This document shows positions 33,398-45,011 of a DNA stretch of 64,000 bases, piece by piece (within the stretch, counting starts at the first letter, position 1; every line of letters starts with the position of its first letter). The notes beneath the pieces are model-generated. The model saw nothing but the letters and a program-made list of their open reading frames with translations. It ran no database searches and was not told the DNA's origin. Origin of the DNA: Chlamydomonas sphaeroides. Its lineage: Eukaryota; Chlorophyta; Chlorophyceae; Chlamydomonadales; Chlamydomonadaceae. A program made the position numbers and the translations under genes. The DNA is taken from assembly GCA_001662425.1 (NCBI GenBank), contig BDDC01000072.1, positions 63,885 to 127,884 of the forward strand, given 5' to 3'.

Positions 33398-36300
33398 TCA
33401 CAGTTGCACAACACGGCCCAGCAGCCGCCACCGCGGCACCGACGTGTCCGCGGGGTCGGGCCCCCGGTACGACGGGTCCCACGCGCCGTGCAGGCCGACC
33501 GGCAGCCGGTGCGGCAGGCGCAGCGTAGCGAGCGGCCCGGCGCTGAGCCGCTCCGCATCAAAGATGTGGAAGCAGCCCGAGTAGCTGCCGGCTTCCTGCA
33601 CCCCTACAATCAGCCAGCCGTCGCCCTCGCGCTCCGAGCCAGGCCGCGGCACGAACATGGGCTCGCTGGGCACGCTCCGGCTGCCGAAGAAGTACGTGTC
33701 CACCGCAACGCCGGGCGCCGCGCCGCCCGCCGCGCCGCGCACCGCGCCTGGCGCCGTGGCGGGCCCGTCCAGCGCCCCGTCGGCAGCGCCGCGCTCCGCT
33801 GGCAGCTCCACCCTCACCACGGCCTGCGGCGGCCCCCACTGCAGCTCGTCGTCCACAGCGTCCGCCAGCAACCAGGCCACGCCGTGTCGCCGGCCGGTCA
33901 GCCGGCGGTCAAAGACGGGGAACTCGACCGTGCGGCGCAGCAGCTTGGTGCGGGACACGGAGCCGCCGCCGGCGCCTGACAAGTCCAGGCGCAGGCGCGT
34001 CAGCTGCGAGCGCGCGCCGCCTGGGGGCCAAGGTATGTACCGGAGCAACTTCGTCAGAAAGAGACAGGGAGGCTGAACCTGCGCCCGGACGACGGCGGGC
34101 AGATTCCCCAAGCCGGCCGGCTGCACGATCGCTGCCGCACCTACGCACCCACCTACGAAACAGTCGGTGCTCTGCACGTCCCTGTTGTACATATCCAAAG
34201 CAAAGTCCACCTCGTCCCATGCCACCGTGTCCAGCACCACCCGCTGCGGCGGCGTGAGGGGCATGGTCAAGGCGTGCGTTAGAACGAGTAACAGTGTGCG
34301 CGGGATGGGTCCGCTGCGTGGCGCTGCCCCCCTACCGGTTGACGGCCCACCTGCCCGCCATCCTCCTCGTACGCATTCACGTTGTGAAATGCGAACAAGG
34401 GGTCGGTGGTGAGCACGCGGGGCTGGAGCGCTGCAGGAAGGGACGGGTGCCTGGTGTTCGATGGGGGCGCGCCTCGCTGCCGTAATGCGAGCCCCTCCAG
34501 CAGCTCCAGAGCATGCTTGCTTACGCACCCTTGCCGCCGGTCCGGCCCGGCCTTGGGAACATCATGACGCGCGTGGACTGGCTCTTGTCAAACTCCACGC
34601 ACTCCAGAATGGTGCAGGAGCCCAGCATGTACTGTGCGTCGACAGTGCCGTGGGCAGGCGGGGTTTGTGGCATGGCGCATGAGCGGCGCTGCAGTGCTGC
34701 GGCCTCCGTCCTGCCCGCCCGCATCCTCCGAGCGCCCGCCCGCCCGTGCGTGGTCGCACCTGCGTGGCGAACTTGAACGGCCTGAGCTTGAGGGGCCCCA
34801 CGACCAGGATGTACCAGTGCTCCGTGACCGCCAGGTCGTGCACGATGGCCAGGCTCACGCCCTGGCGGCGCGGATGGGCGGGGGCGGGAGGAGGCGGCGT
34901 GCGGGCAGTGCAGCTTACTCGCTTGCTTGCTGACGTGCTGAGCACGGGCAGAACGAACCTTACGCGCGTGCCCCGCCCTAACCCCCGCCCCGCCCCGCCC
35001 TAAGGGGATACCGAATGCCCGTTGCTTACTGTGCCCCCTTCTGACCTGCAGCTCGTGCTCCGTGGTGTGCAGCGCCTTGCCCTCTTCATCAAACTCGTAA
35101 AACACCACCTGCGCGCCGCCGAAGCCATAGTTGAAAGAGAAGGTGCACAGCCGCCGGCCGCCGCCGGGCTCGCCATGCGTGACGCAATTATGCGCCGCAA
35201 ACGCGTTGCCCCGGATCGCGCCGCCCAGGCGCGTTTCGCGAAGGGTGTCGAGCGTGGTGGGGTCCAGCAGGTACGGCAGGCCGGCCTGCAGGGCAGGGCC
35301 GCAGTGGGTCGGTGGCATCAAGCTGGCGCGGTCGGCGGTCGTGCGCGGGCACGCACAGCATGGCGCACAGTGGCAGTGTTAGTTATGCCAGCAAGTAACT
35401 GCGTGCTCACCTCCCATAGCGCCAGCAGCTGCCCGGCCCAGGGCAGTACCCCCGTGTTGGCGGTGTTCTTGCATGTCAGGTCAAAGGGGTTAAAGAACAG
35501 GCCGCCGTCCCCGGCGCCTTTCGTAAAGCTGTTGCGGAACAGCGGGCGGCCGGAGGCCTGCGGCAGCAGGGTGGGCACCGCGCAGGCACGCAGCGGCGCT
35601 GGCTAGCTTGCTGGGTCCGGTGGTAGGACGAGGCAGGTGGACCAGCAGCACGCCGCATCCGCTGCACGGCGGACCCCTCCTGCTATGCTCGCCTGCTCCG
35701 CCAGAAAGCCCTCGGTGCGCACAAAGCGGTTCCGGAAGTAGGCGCGGCCGTCCTTGAAGGCCAGGCTGAGGACCATGCCGTCGCCATCAAGGGGGTGGCG
35801 CTCGTACTCGGGGTTGGAAACCTGACGGGAGTTCACACCAACGGCCAGGTTGGTGGCAGTAAGGGCCGCTGCATCAACATGGACTGAGCTGCCGTGCTCC
35901 AATGATAACTTCCTTACAGTAGAGGTCGGCCCCATACATGTATCCACGAATACCCGCGCGTCCCGCCAATAAGTTAGGCGAATGGGTTGGGCAGGCACGC
36001 GGTACGAGTGGACCGTGCCGTACGTGCGGTGCGTCAACACCTTGCCACTTCCATGGCAATGGCAATGTCCAACGCTCTGATCATTTCGCTAAGAGGCTCC
36101 TTGTTGGAGCTGGCTGGGTACGTACGTGCGGCTGCTGACCGCAGCAGCAAGCAACGCATGCACGCAGCTGTATGTATGTACGTACGTACGTGCAGGCCAG
36201 GTCCGTTGCGGTAGTAGGTCCCACTCAGCTCCGGCGGGATGGTGCCGGTCACCTTTGTGGGACGAGGACGACGGGAATGAGGTATCAAGGTTGAGGATAG

Positions 36301-36834
36301 GTTATTACTGGCAGGCGCGCACCCATGCACGCAGCAGCACTCTGCAAAGGCATATATACCTGGCCCCGGCAGCCTTAAGGATTAATGAAGCTTCATTACA
36401 GCCTTACCCATGACTTGTCAACCCAGTATGAGTACTGTAGGGGAAGGGCGCGGTAAAGTTCTATCTTGAGTCAACGTTGAGCTGGAGCAGCATGGATGAG
36501 CTACTGTTGCGAATGAAGAGTGCGGCGGCGGTAGTGTCGACCCAGCCATACATCCACCCGTCTAATCCATCACGACCCACGCACCTCCTCAGTGAGCGAT
36601 TCATACAACGTCTGGCGCAAGTCCTGGAGCGTCGTGACTGCATTACGGTCGCACACAGCATTTATATTTATGGCCAGACAGCGCCAATGGCTTGGCGTGC
36701 AACTCGAGGCGGACGCTACGGTACATACACGCGCACACGTGCGTACGTGTGCACCTACCTGTGATGGCATGCCGCCGCGGCCGCTCCTGCTGAACCGCAG
36801 TGGGGGCCGGCAGCGTGGGCTGCCCCAACTTCAT
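33398..36834 (-). CDS. Carotenoid cleavage dioxygenase (CCD/RPE65 family)
   Basis: Non-haem iron enzyme that oxidatively cuts a carotenoid or apocarotenoid double bond to give aldehydes. Exons (-): 36759-36834, 36585-36637, 36190-36252, 35693-35821, 35411-35557, 35046-35285, 34760-34861, 34529-34631, 34351-34430, 34153-34243, 33398-34020. The 568-residue product is a normal family length. All four iron-binding histidines are present: AAHNC (H188), VHDLAVTEHW (H244), FHNVNAYEEDGG (H320) and LHGAW (H539). Other family signatures are LSGTYYRNGPG, HPLDGDGM and EPMFVPRPG. The start is the first ATG after an in-frame stop. The exon ending at 35693 appears to use a GC donor. No strong targeting peptide was seen in the 25-residue first exon. 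Substrate and cleavage site cannot be read from sequence. It faces a beta-carotene ketolase head to head. Confidence 0.93.
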
Positions 36835-37565
36835 CACCACCACAACTGCGACATGTAGGATAGAATGCTCGTTTGAGGTTCGTGCAACACGTTAATCAAC
36901 AACTACGAGCGAAACCATTGGCGCGAGCGAACGTAGGCAAGTCCGGCGCTGAGAATAATCTATGTTTCGTGGCCATCTTCAGCCTCATGAGTAGTGTAGT
37001 GGCTTCAGCCGGACATGTATGGGACCCAACGCGCGCGGCGGATGGATGGAATGCAGCAGCAGCAGCCAGCAGTCAACCCTTCAGCAGCAGCATTCACCTG
37101 AGGCCAGCCGGCTTCTGTTGCTGCGAATGCTATAAGCTGGTCGACCTAGTAACATGCTTGCAAGAAACGCGTCGTCGTCGTTCAACACTTGCTTTAGCAC
37201 AGGTAAATTAATATATCTGACACGCAGATGCAAGGATGCGAAGCCCTACGGCATGCACTTGCTTGTGTGCGCTGGTGCTTGCCGTGAAAGGTGCATGTTG
37301 GCATGGGGAAAACACGGCAGGTTCCTGTGTACCGCATGTACCGTACGTGCGTGTCGCGTATCAATGTGTCCGTGACACTGGGCAGAGTTGCCCTAATGCG
37401 CTGTGATAGTTGTCACGATATCAATCTACCGCATATCGCTTGGACGGAAGGCGTCGCTGGGAGACGTTCTACCTCAGGTTACTTAGGCAGGTTACCTAAA
37501 GTGCCGTGACAGCTTCTCGACAATGCACCTGCTACTACATAATTGCGTGCGCCCCGTGACAATGT
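36835..37565. promoter_or_regulatory. Shared divergent region between CCD and ketolase genes
   Basis: The 731 bp between the two start codons must hold both promoters. It is clearly less GC-rich than the surrounding genes, with an A/T-rich run near 37200-37216 (AATTAATATATC), but I cannot assign a TATA box. No coding exon was recognised here. The head-to-head order suggests joint regulation of the two carotenoid genes, for example by light or stress; that is inference. Confidence 0.5.
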
Positions 37566-39760
37566 ATGGCAAGCGCTGCGTTCGCCGTGCGTACATTGGG
37601 CAACTACATACGCGAACGTACGCACGAACTGGCACGAAGCAAGACGCTGCTGCGTACGTACTGCTCGCTCGGTGCTGCGATGCCTGCAGCTGCTGCTCGC
37701 TGCTGCTACGCTGTAGCCATGCCTAGTAGCGCTGCACACAGAACTACTTGTAGGAGCAATTTCCGTGCCCCGCCGCAGCCGCTTATACACACACGCAGTG
37801 CTGTGTCGTCAGCAGAGAGCTTGACCAGCGCTGCAGCAGCGAGTGGAGATTATGAGCCGTCCGTCGCTGTCTCTCAAGCGGCCAAGACGCGCGCAGCAGT
37901 AGTGCAGCCCCACCACGTCGATGACCACGCCACGCGTGTCATCTCACAGGAATATCGACAGCCAAGCTCGGAGTGGCCCGGCATTGCAGTTGCTTGCGCA
38001 ATCATCGGCGTTTGGGCAGCCCTCTTCACTCATGCGATGTGGGTTGTGAAGCTGTCGACAGCATCGTGGCCGCACATCGTTGGCCTGTTCTTCAGGTAGC
38101 CATGCACGCACAGCGGCAAAGTTCACCCACATACCGCTGTCGCAAATAAACCGCGGCAACTTGTTTTCCGCGGCGTGCCCCTCTCTTCACCCGCCGCCGC
38201 CCGCGCCCCGCCGCCCGGCATTCCGCCGCGCGCCCAGCCTGGAGTTCTTATTCACGGGGCTCTTCATCACCGCGCACGACAGGTGCGTTCGGCATGTAGT
38301 ATCACTGGGCTGCCGGCCGACCGCAGGGCTTTCGGGTGCGTGCTGGCCTACGACCAGCTACCCTACACATTTTCGTATGTAGGCCTTGACACTTTCACGG
38401 CGTGCTTCGGTCCATCCACAGCATGCACGGCAACATCGCACCCCGCAACCGCCCCCTTAACGGTAAGCCCATTGTTGCTTGACACCGGGAACACCCCTTC
38501 ACTTGCGTGCGTACGCATGGGCCCAACCAGCCAGCAGGCCACCGCGCGCACGCATGAAACCTTACTTAAGGTCCCTTCCCGCCCGCCGCACAGACCTCCT
38601 CGGTCGCCTGGCGATTAGCCTGTATGCCTGGTTCGACTTCGACGCCATGCGCCGCAAGTGAGATATATAGATGCAAGGGCGCCCGCCAGCGTCTATCTGC
38701 GAGGCCCCGGCAGTCCGCCTCAAGTACGTACGTACACTGCTGACACGTGCGCAATCGCGGCGCGTGCTTGCTCCCCCGGCCGTCCCCCGCCCCGCCCCAC
38801 GCAGGCACTGGGAGCACCACCTTCACACGGGCGTGGAGCACGCTGACCCCGACTTTCACAAGGGCAACGCGTCCATGGCCGTGTGGTTCGTGCAGTAAGT
38901 GCTGCTAGTACTCTAGCTCGCCAGCCGCTCTCCTGCCCAGCGGGCAACCGCAACCCTTCCCGCCTGGCACAGCTCCTGACGACATGGAAAGTTAGTTCGA
39001 AAGCGCCGCAGCCCTCCCCGCGGGCGGGCGGGGGCCGTACTAACCGAGCGAGCTGCCGCACTGCCGTGCATCGCAGGTTTATGCAGTCGTACTCGACCCT
39101 GCAGCAGCTTTTTAAACTCCAGGCTTGGAGCGTCCTGCTGCTGCTGACGGGCGCGCCGCTGGACAACGTGCTCGTCTTCGCGACGGCGGCGCCCGTCCTG
39201 TCGGCATTCCGGCTGTTCTACTTCGGTAAGCTGGGGCAGGAGGCAGGCAGGGGCAGCAGCTGCTGGGTGCGCAACACAACGAACGGTCTCTCCTGTTGCT
39301 TGTTCGCATCGCAGGCACGTACCTGCCGCACCGCCCACCCGAGGGCCACAAGGGCCCAATGCCCTGGCAGCGGACGCGCTCCAGCGCCGCACCCCGCCTG
39401 CTCTCCTTCCTCACCTGCTACCACTTCGACTTGCACTGGTGCGTAATGACGCGGGCGGGGTACGCCAGCGTGGCTCGCCAGGACAAAGCAGCTGCTGTGC
39501 GCGGCAGCTTGCTTGCGCAACGGCCCCGCCACGCATTTCATGCACGGAACTCAGCAGCCGGCTTGCTGCGGCGCCTGCTGCCTCCTGCCTGCCCCACGCA
39601 CGCACCCAGGGAGCACCACCTGTGGCCCAACGCACCCTGGTGGGACCTGCCGGCCTGCCGCCGCATCCGGCTGCTGTGGGCCGGGCGCAGCGTCGGCGAG
39701 GGACGGCTGTCTGGTACCGCAGCGCAGCACCCCGGGCACTGGGCGCCCCTGTACGCTTAG
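37566..39760 (+). CDS. BKT: Beta-carotene ketolase (BKT/CrtW family)
   Basis: Membrane di-iron oxygenase that adds 4-keto groups to beta-carotene or zeaxanthin, the step leading to canthaxanthin and astaxanthin. Exons: 37566-38095, 38238-38282, 38422-38462, 38594-38657, 38805-38894, 39077-39225, 39315-39438, 39610-39760; 397 residues, all phases closing. The three histidine clusters are intact: HDSMH (190-194), KHWEHH (about 227-232) and HFDLHWEHH (343-351), the last split by an intron. Hydrophobic segments match the family: GIAVACAIIGVWAALF, LEFLFTGLFI, SVLLLLTGAP and VLSAFRLFYFGTY. The first roughly 110 residues are Ala/Ser/Arg-rich and could be a plastid transit peptide; starts at residue 1 or at Met39 are both possible. 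The protein ends with a tail of about 25 residues beyond the conserved WWDLPACRRI. Divergent from the CCD gene. Confidence 0.95.
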
Positions 39761-41357
39761 GGCCCGCCGCTGTGCGCAACGCAGCGGCCGGCGGAGCCCA
39801 GCGCGCCCCGAAAAGCCCTGTCCCCCAGCAGGACTGGCGTCTCCATGCAATGAGTGGAGGAGCGTACGTAGTAGTGCGTCTGCAGGGTGCGTGGCGCGCG
39901 AATGGTCTGGATGTTTGCGAGGGATGGCTTCCATATTCAGCCGCTGTGCTTGAGCTGCCGTGCGTGCGTGGCCGGGCGGGCGGGGCAATTGCCGTGCATG
40001 GGCAGCATGGGCGCTTGGGAGCGGGGTACTTCCAGTCTGGCCACGCGCGCGCGCGTGAGGGAGCGTGAAACCTAGGGTAGATCCCCTGGTGCAAGACCTG
40101 ATCAAGCGAGGAAGGGTGCACACGGTTACATTTTTACGAGTACCGCCGCCGGCGCGGACATTCCTGCTGCTGGATGGAGATGCTGGCATAAGCTTTGCAA
40201 TGAAGAAGGATCTATGCATGTGTGGGTCTATATATACAATGGTATGGGCAGGAGGGGGCTCCTCCTGGGTGTGGGGGCTCTTGCTTTCAGAAGAATCAAT
40301 GGTAACCGTCCATCGATGGTTTGGCAGTGTCTGTGAAGGTTATCACACTGCGCTTGATAGCCTGTCCGGGGCGAGGTGCAGGGGACGAGCGAGAGCGGGC
40401 ACTGAAGCGCTGGACGACGAGTGCCCGCCGCGCGTGCTGCCGCGGCTGTGTGACGTACAGTCTTGCTTGATGAGGGCCAGCAAGACTGCTGTATGTAAGT
40501 CGATCTCTTGCTGGGGACCTACATATATACCGGACCTGGATGTAATAACAGCCGAGCAAGCTACACGGCCTCTTGCGGCGCGAATGCCGGCACACCAGCA
40601 GTCACGACGCCGTGGCGTATAATGACGCAGCCCGTCCAGCGCCCTGTCGGCCGCGCCGCGCTCCGCTGGCAGCTCCACCCTCACCACGGCCTGCGGCGGC
40701 CCCCACTGTTGCTCGTCGTCCACAGCGTCCGCCAGCAGCCAGATCACGCCGTGCCGCCGGCCGGTCAGCCGGCGGTCAAAGACGGGAAACTCGACCGTGC
40801 GGCGCAGCAGCTGGGTGCAGGACATGGAGCCGACGGCGCCCGACAGGTCAAGTAAGGTGCAGGCGCGTCAGCTGCGAGCGCGCGCGGCCTGGGGACCGGA
40901 CAGATACATAGAGCAGCCACTCAGAGCAGGGGAGGAACGTCCCTGCTTGCAGAACGCACGGAATGGCGGTGTGTGGGTACAAATATTACAATCGCTGGGG
41001 AAGCGGGACCGATGCTGCCGCACCTACCTGCTGGGAGCCGCTGCGTGCGACCGACTCTTCGGCGGTTCGTTGCGCAAGATCGTGCAAGTAGCACTGTAGC
41101 TGCATGCTGAGTTTGTGCTTTATTGACGTGCCGCCCATTCTTCGTAGCAACCAAAGGGCATAACCATGCCTTGCGGAGCAAACTTGCGGTTGCTGGAGCA
41201 TTGGCCGGGATGCATGGCTGGATGTCGTACAAGTCGCGGTGCAAACAACAACAACACGCACCAATACTTGCACCTACACTGAAGCCAGATTAAACTCTAG
41301 TAAGCCTAAGCCAAGCAGGGCCGCCTTGCTCTGCCGTAGCATAAACAAAACAACGAC
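39761..41357. other. Intergenic region holding a CCD gene fragment
   Basis: No intact gene was found. The segment 40605 to about 41030 is a degraded copy of part of the upstream CCD gene, listed separately. TGTAA sequences near 40495 and 40543 are possible polyadenylation signals for the ketolase gene, though far from its stop. The right end should carry the alcohol dehydrogenase promoter. Confidence 0.5.
40605..41030 (-). pseudogene. Dead fragment of the carotenoid cleavage dioxygenase gene
   Basis: From about 40605 to 40915 the plus-strand sequence closely follows 33743-34045, the 5' part of the last CCD exon plus its acceptor region, in the same orientation. The reading frame still gives recognisable residues such as RTVEFPVFDRRLTGRRHGV and LLADAVDDEQQWGPPQ. 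Weaker matches to the upstream intron and exon edge (GCTGCCGCACCTAC) continue to about 41025. Because intron sequence is included, this is a DNA-level copy rather than a retrocopy. It lacks the rest of the gene and cannot make an enzyme. Confidence 0.88.
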
Positions 41358-44300
41358 ATGCCGCGCGTTCGTGCCGCTTCGGACGCCGACCGCGCCACGC
41401 ATCCGCGGGAGTATGCAATTCTCCAAATGGCAGCTCCACAGGGCGAGCTCCAGCCAGAGGTGAGAGTCCGCTCGCTCGCCGCATTGCGTTCGCTTCCGTC
41501 TGCTCGCCGCGGCGACATGAGCGCCGCAAACCCTCGGCTTTGAAGCAGAAAACTTGGAAAGTTACGGGCGTTCATGACAGCCAGCGCTGCCGTGTCACTC
41601 CGTGTCAAAGCTCCCGTGACAAGTCCGTCTCATAACGCCGTACTTGTTCCGTTCGCATCGCGTCCCGTGACAAGCCCGTGTCATCCGCGTCTGTTTCAAG
41701 CGTCCCGGACAATGATCTCGTTTCACGATTCAGGGCCCCGCGACAAGGATTCCATGTCGCGGTGCTACAGGATGCCGAGACAAAGCAATGCGGGTCCCGT
41801 GACGTGTCTGTGTATGTATGTTTGTTTTCATATCAAGGGTCTGATAGGGTCTGATCCAGCGTATAGCTACTCGTTAAGGCCCCCCCCTGCGCATGCCACC
41901 ATGTCTAACATGCCTGGTGCAGGTGCTTGACGAGTACCTGCGGCTTTACGGCACCGGCGCTACCAAGGCCGCGACAGCAAAAAGTGGAGGTAAGCACGCC
42001 AGGCCGCCGGAGCCCCAAGCTCGCACGCGTGCATACCATCAGTCACAACCCGCCACAACCCGTGCGCTATATCTGTGTTTTGCCAACACAGATATGTCCT
42101 TCGCCGACTTCGCGGCCATGTTTACGCGCCCGCCTTCAAGCCGAGGCGTCGACATGAGCTCGCCCGCCACAAACTGCCTGGGCTGGGCCGCTCGTGATGC
42201 CGCGAGCCCGCTGGCGCCCTACGCCTTCGACCGCCGCCCCGTTGGCGAGCGCGACGTCCGGATCCAGATCACGCACGCTGGCATCTGCTACTCCGACTGC
42301 CACCAGGCTCGCAACGGCTGGGGCGCCTCGATGTACCCGATGGTCCCCGGGTACGGCACCGCGGACAGGCGCTGCGGTGGGGCGGCAGCAGGGGCCCCAT
42401 CTGCGGCGTGCAAGACACGGGCTTGCTGCTTGCCCGCCTCCGTCGGGTCCGCGGTCATACGGATGGCCTCGGCGCCCATTCCCCCCCCCCCGCCGCCACC
42501 GGGCAGGCACGAGATCGTGGGCATCGTCACGGAGGTGGGCGCCAACGTCACGGCCTTCAAGCCGGGCGACCGCGCCGGTGTGGGCTGCATGGTCGACTCG
42601 TGCGGCGCCTGCCCCATGTGCGCGCCGCCGCGCTGCGAGGAGCAGGTGAGAAGCTCAGCGGCAAGTGTGCGGCCGCTCGGCACTCGGTGTGCGCCATACA
42701 GCCACGCGCGCCCTTCCAGGTAGCCACGCCATACGGCCGGACCCTCACCTGCTTCGCCCTTGCTCCAACCCTTGCTTTCGTCCCTCCTACCCCGCCCCCA
42801 TCCACCAGTTCTGCTTCAAGTGCACCTTCACTTACAACAGCCAGGCGCGCGACGGAAGCCTAGCGCAGGTGTGGAACCGCTCGCACACACCAGCCAACCC
42901 AAGCAAGGCCGCGGCCTGCTCGGCCTGGCCGCGCGGAGCGGCGCCCCTGCACCGGCCATGCGCTCGTAAGGGACCCTGACTTGTGCGCCCCCACCATGGA
43001 CCTCACATCCAGGGCGGCTACTCGACGCACATTGTTGTCCGCGACTCGTTCGTGCTGCGCATCCCCGACAACCTGGACCTCGCGGGCGCTGCGCCGTTGC
43101 TGTGCGCCGGCGTGACCGTGTACAGGTGGCTGGTTGCTAAGCGCCAGGGCGGGCACCAGCAGGGCACCACGGCACCGGCTCTGCTCGCGTGAACAAAGTC
43201 ATGTCATGGGGACTCGCAGGAGTCACGCACGCAGCCACCCCGGCTGCCCTGCACAGCCTGCTGACCCCCTGCCCTCCCTGCTGCGTGCGTGCAGCCCCCT
43301 GAAGCACTACGGCCTGGACAAGCCCGGCATGCGGCTGGGCGTTGTGGGGCTGGGCGGCCTGGGCCACATGGTGCGTGCTTGCGCCAGGGCGGCCGAACGA
43401 ACATGCATACATGCCTAGGCGCATGTGGGCACGCACGCCGTCCATGGATACGTGGAGGACGTGCGTGCTCAACAGCTCAGCGGCCCTGCGCGTCCCGTAT
43501 TGCAGGCGGTCAAGATCGGCAAGGCCATGGGGCTGCACGTGACCGTCATCTCGTCCTCCCCGTCCAAGAAGGACGAGGCCGTCGAGGTGCGGCGGCCGGC
43601 AGCGCAGGGCTGCAGTGCAAGCCGTGGCGCGCGGCGGGCGCGGCGCGCACCGCCGCCCCTGGCCCCTCAGTCGCCTACCCCACGTACGCCCGCCTGCCTC
43701 ACGCCAGGTGCTCGGCGCGGATGACTTCATCGTATCAAGTGACGTCGAGGCCATGACGGTGCGTCGGCGTAGAATGGCCGGCCACCGTTGCGCTGCCCAA
43801 GAATGCACACACCGCGCCATGCACATACAAGCCCACCCGCCCACAAACCCTCGGGTGCAGGCTGCCGCCAACTCCCTTCACGGCATCATCGACACCGTGT
43901 CCGCCAAGCACGACATCAACGCCCTCGTTGGCCTGCTGCAGGTTCGCGCAAAGGGAGACAAACGACAAGGCCCTGACCCATCTTGCGCAGCTACAACACC
44001 TGCGGCCGGACCTGCTGCAATCCCAGCTGGCTCGTGTCCAACAGCCCGCCACCTGACCCGCCGGCTCCATCCCCCTTACCTGGCTGGCGTGACTGCAGCT
44101 AGACGGGCGGCTGGTGCTCGTGGGCTTCCCTGAGGCACCCCTGGACCTGCACACAGCCCTCGTCGTGTTCAGTGAGTAGCCGGGGCCCGTTGCCTGAGGC
44201 GTGCTCGACGGTGCTCGCTGATAGTGCTTGTCGGACATCGCTCGCTGCGTCGCTGGCCTCTGATGTGTATGTGCTGGCTGCCTTGCCCGCGCGCGCAGAG

Positions 44301-45011
44301 CGTGTCTCCATCTCCGGCTCGCTCATCGGCTCCATCAAGCAGACTCAGGAGATGCTGGACTTCTGCGGGGACAAGGGCATCACGTCCATGGTGGAGAAGG
44401 TGGGCGGCGTGGAGGGGACCTGAGGAACCAGTGTGGCGTAATGGGTTCAAACTCGACTTCAGTTTGAAGCACACTGCCCCATCTACCGGCGCTTGACCTT
44501 TGCTTTTTGGGGCCAGCGTGCGTGGAAGTCAATGGAAGGTATCTGAGACAACCGCCGGTACTGGAACACAGCCCGGGGACCCTAATACTAGACCGGTTAG
44601 AGTGTTGATGTAAGTGAAGGTGTGAGGCAGTCAAGGATTAGCATTGAGGCCTGCTCGGTTAACATTGGGACGACGGGGGAGTGCCAGCAACGCCAAATAG
44701 CCTGACCTTGCCTCGTTGTGCGTCGCCGGCCGACATGGCCGCCGGGCCACACATGTCCTGCCGTACAGATCCCCATCGACTATGTCAACACAGCGTACGA
44801 ACGAATCCGCAAGAGCGACGTGCGGTACAGGTAGGCCAAAGACTGGAGGCAAAGTGCCCGCAAGCCCTTGAACGCAGGCACCCGGAATGCCGCCGGGTCA
44901 TGTGTCCAAGCCTGCCTTTAACGCCCTGCAACTGCACCTGGAGAGCACATGACAGCGTCTTTCGCTGCTTGCAGGTTCGTCATCGACGTCCTGGGCTCGC
45001 TGGTGCTGTGA
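41358..45011 (+). CDS. Zinc-dependent alcohol dehydrogenase, CAD-like (MDR family)
   Basis: Medium-chain dehydrogenase that should interconvert aldehydes and alcohols with NADP(H). Exons: 41358-41459, 41923-41989, 42092-42350, 42507-42645, 42809-42868, 43013-43125, 43295-43370, 43506-43586, 43708-43758, 43861-43941, 44099-44171, 44299-44399, 44769-44830, 44975-45011; 433 residues, all phases closing. Catalytic zinc ligands: C122 (GICYSDCH), the GHE motif at 143-145, and C240 (LLCAGVTVY). Structural-zinc cysteines cluster at 175-191 (SCGACPMC and following). Rossmann motif GLGGLGH at 265-271; FKRVSISGSLIGS matches CAD/YahK-type enzymes. About 57-75 residues precede the usual start of the family; these come from two small exons and are the least certain part, with Met58 or Met75 as alternative starts. 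Substrate unknown. Confidence 0.9.

Noticed and set aside
44425..44500. Possible tRNA because of a GGGTTCAAACT T-loop-like stretch
   Set aside because: No matching acceptor or anticodon stem could be folded, and it lies inside a dehydrogenase intron.
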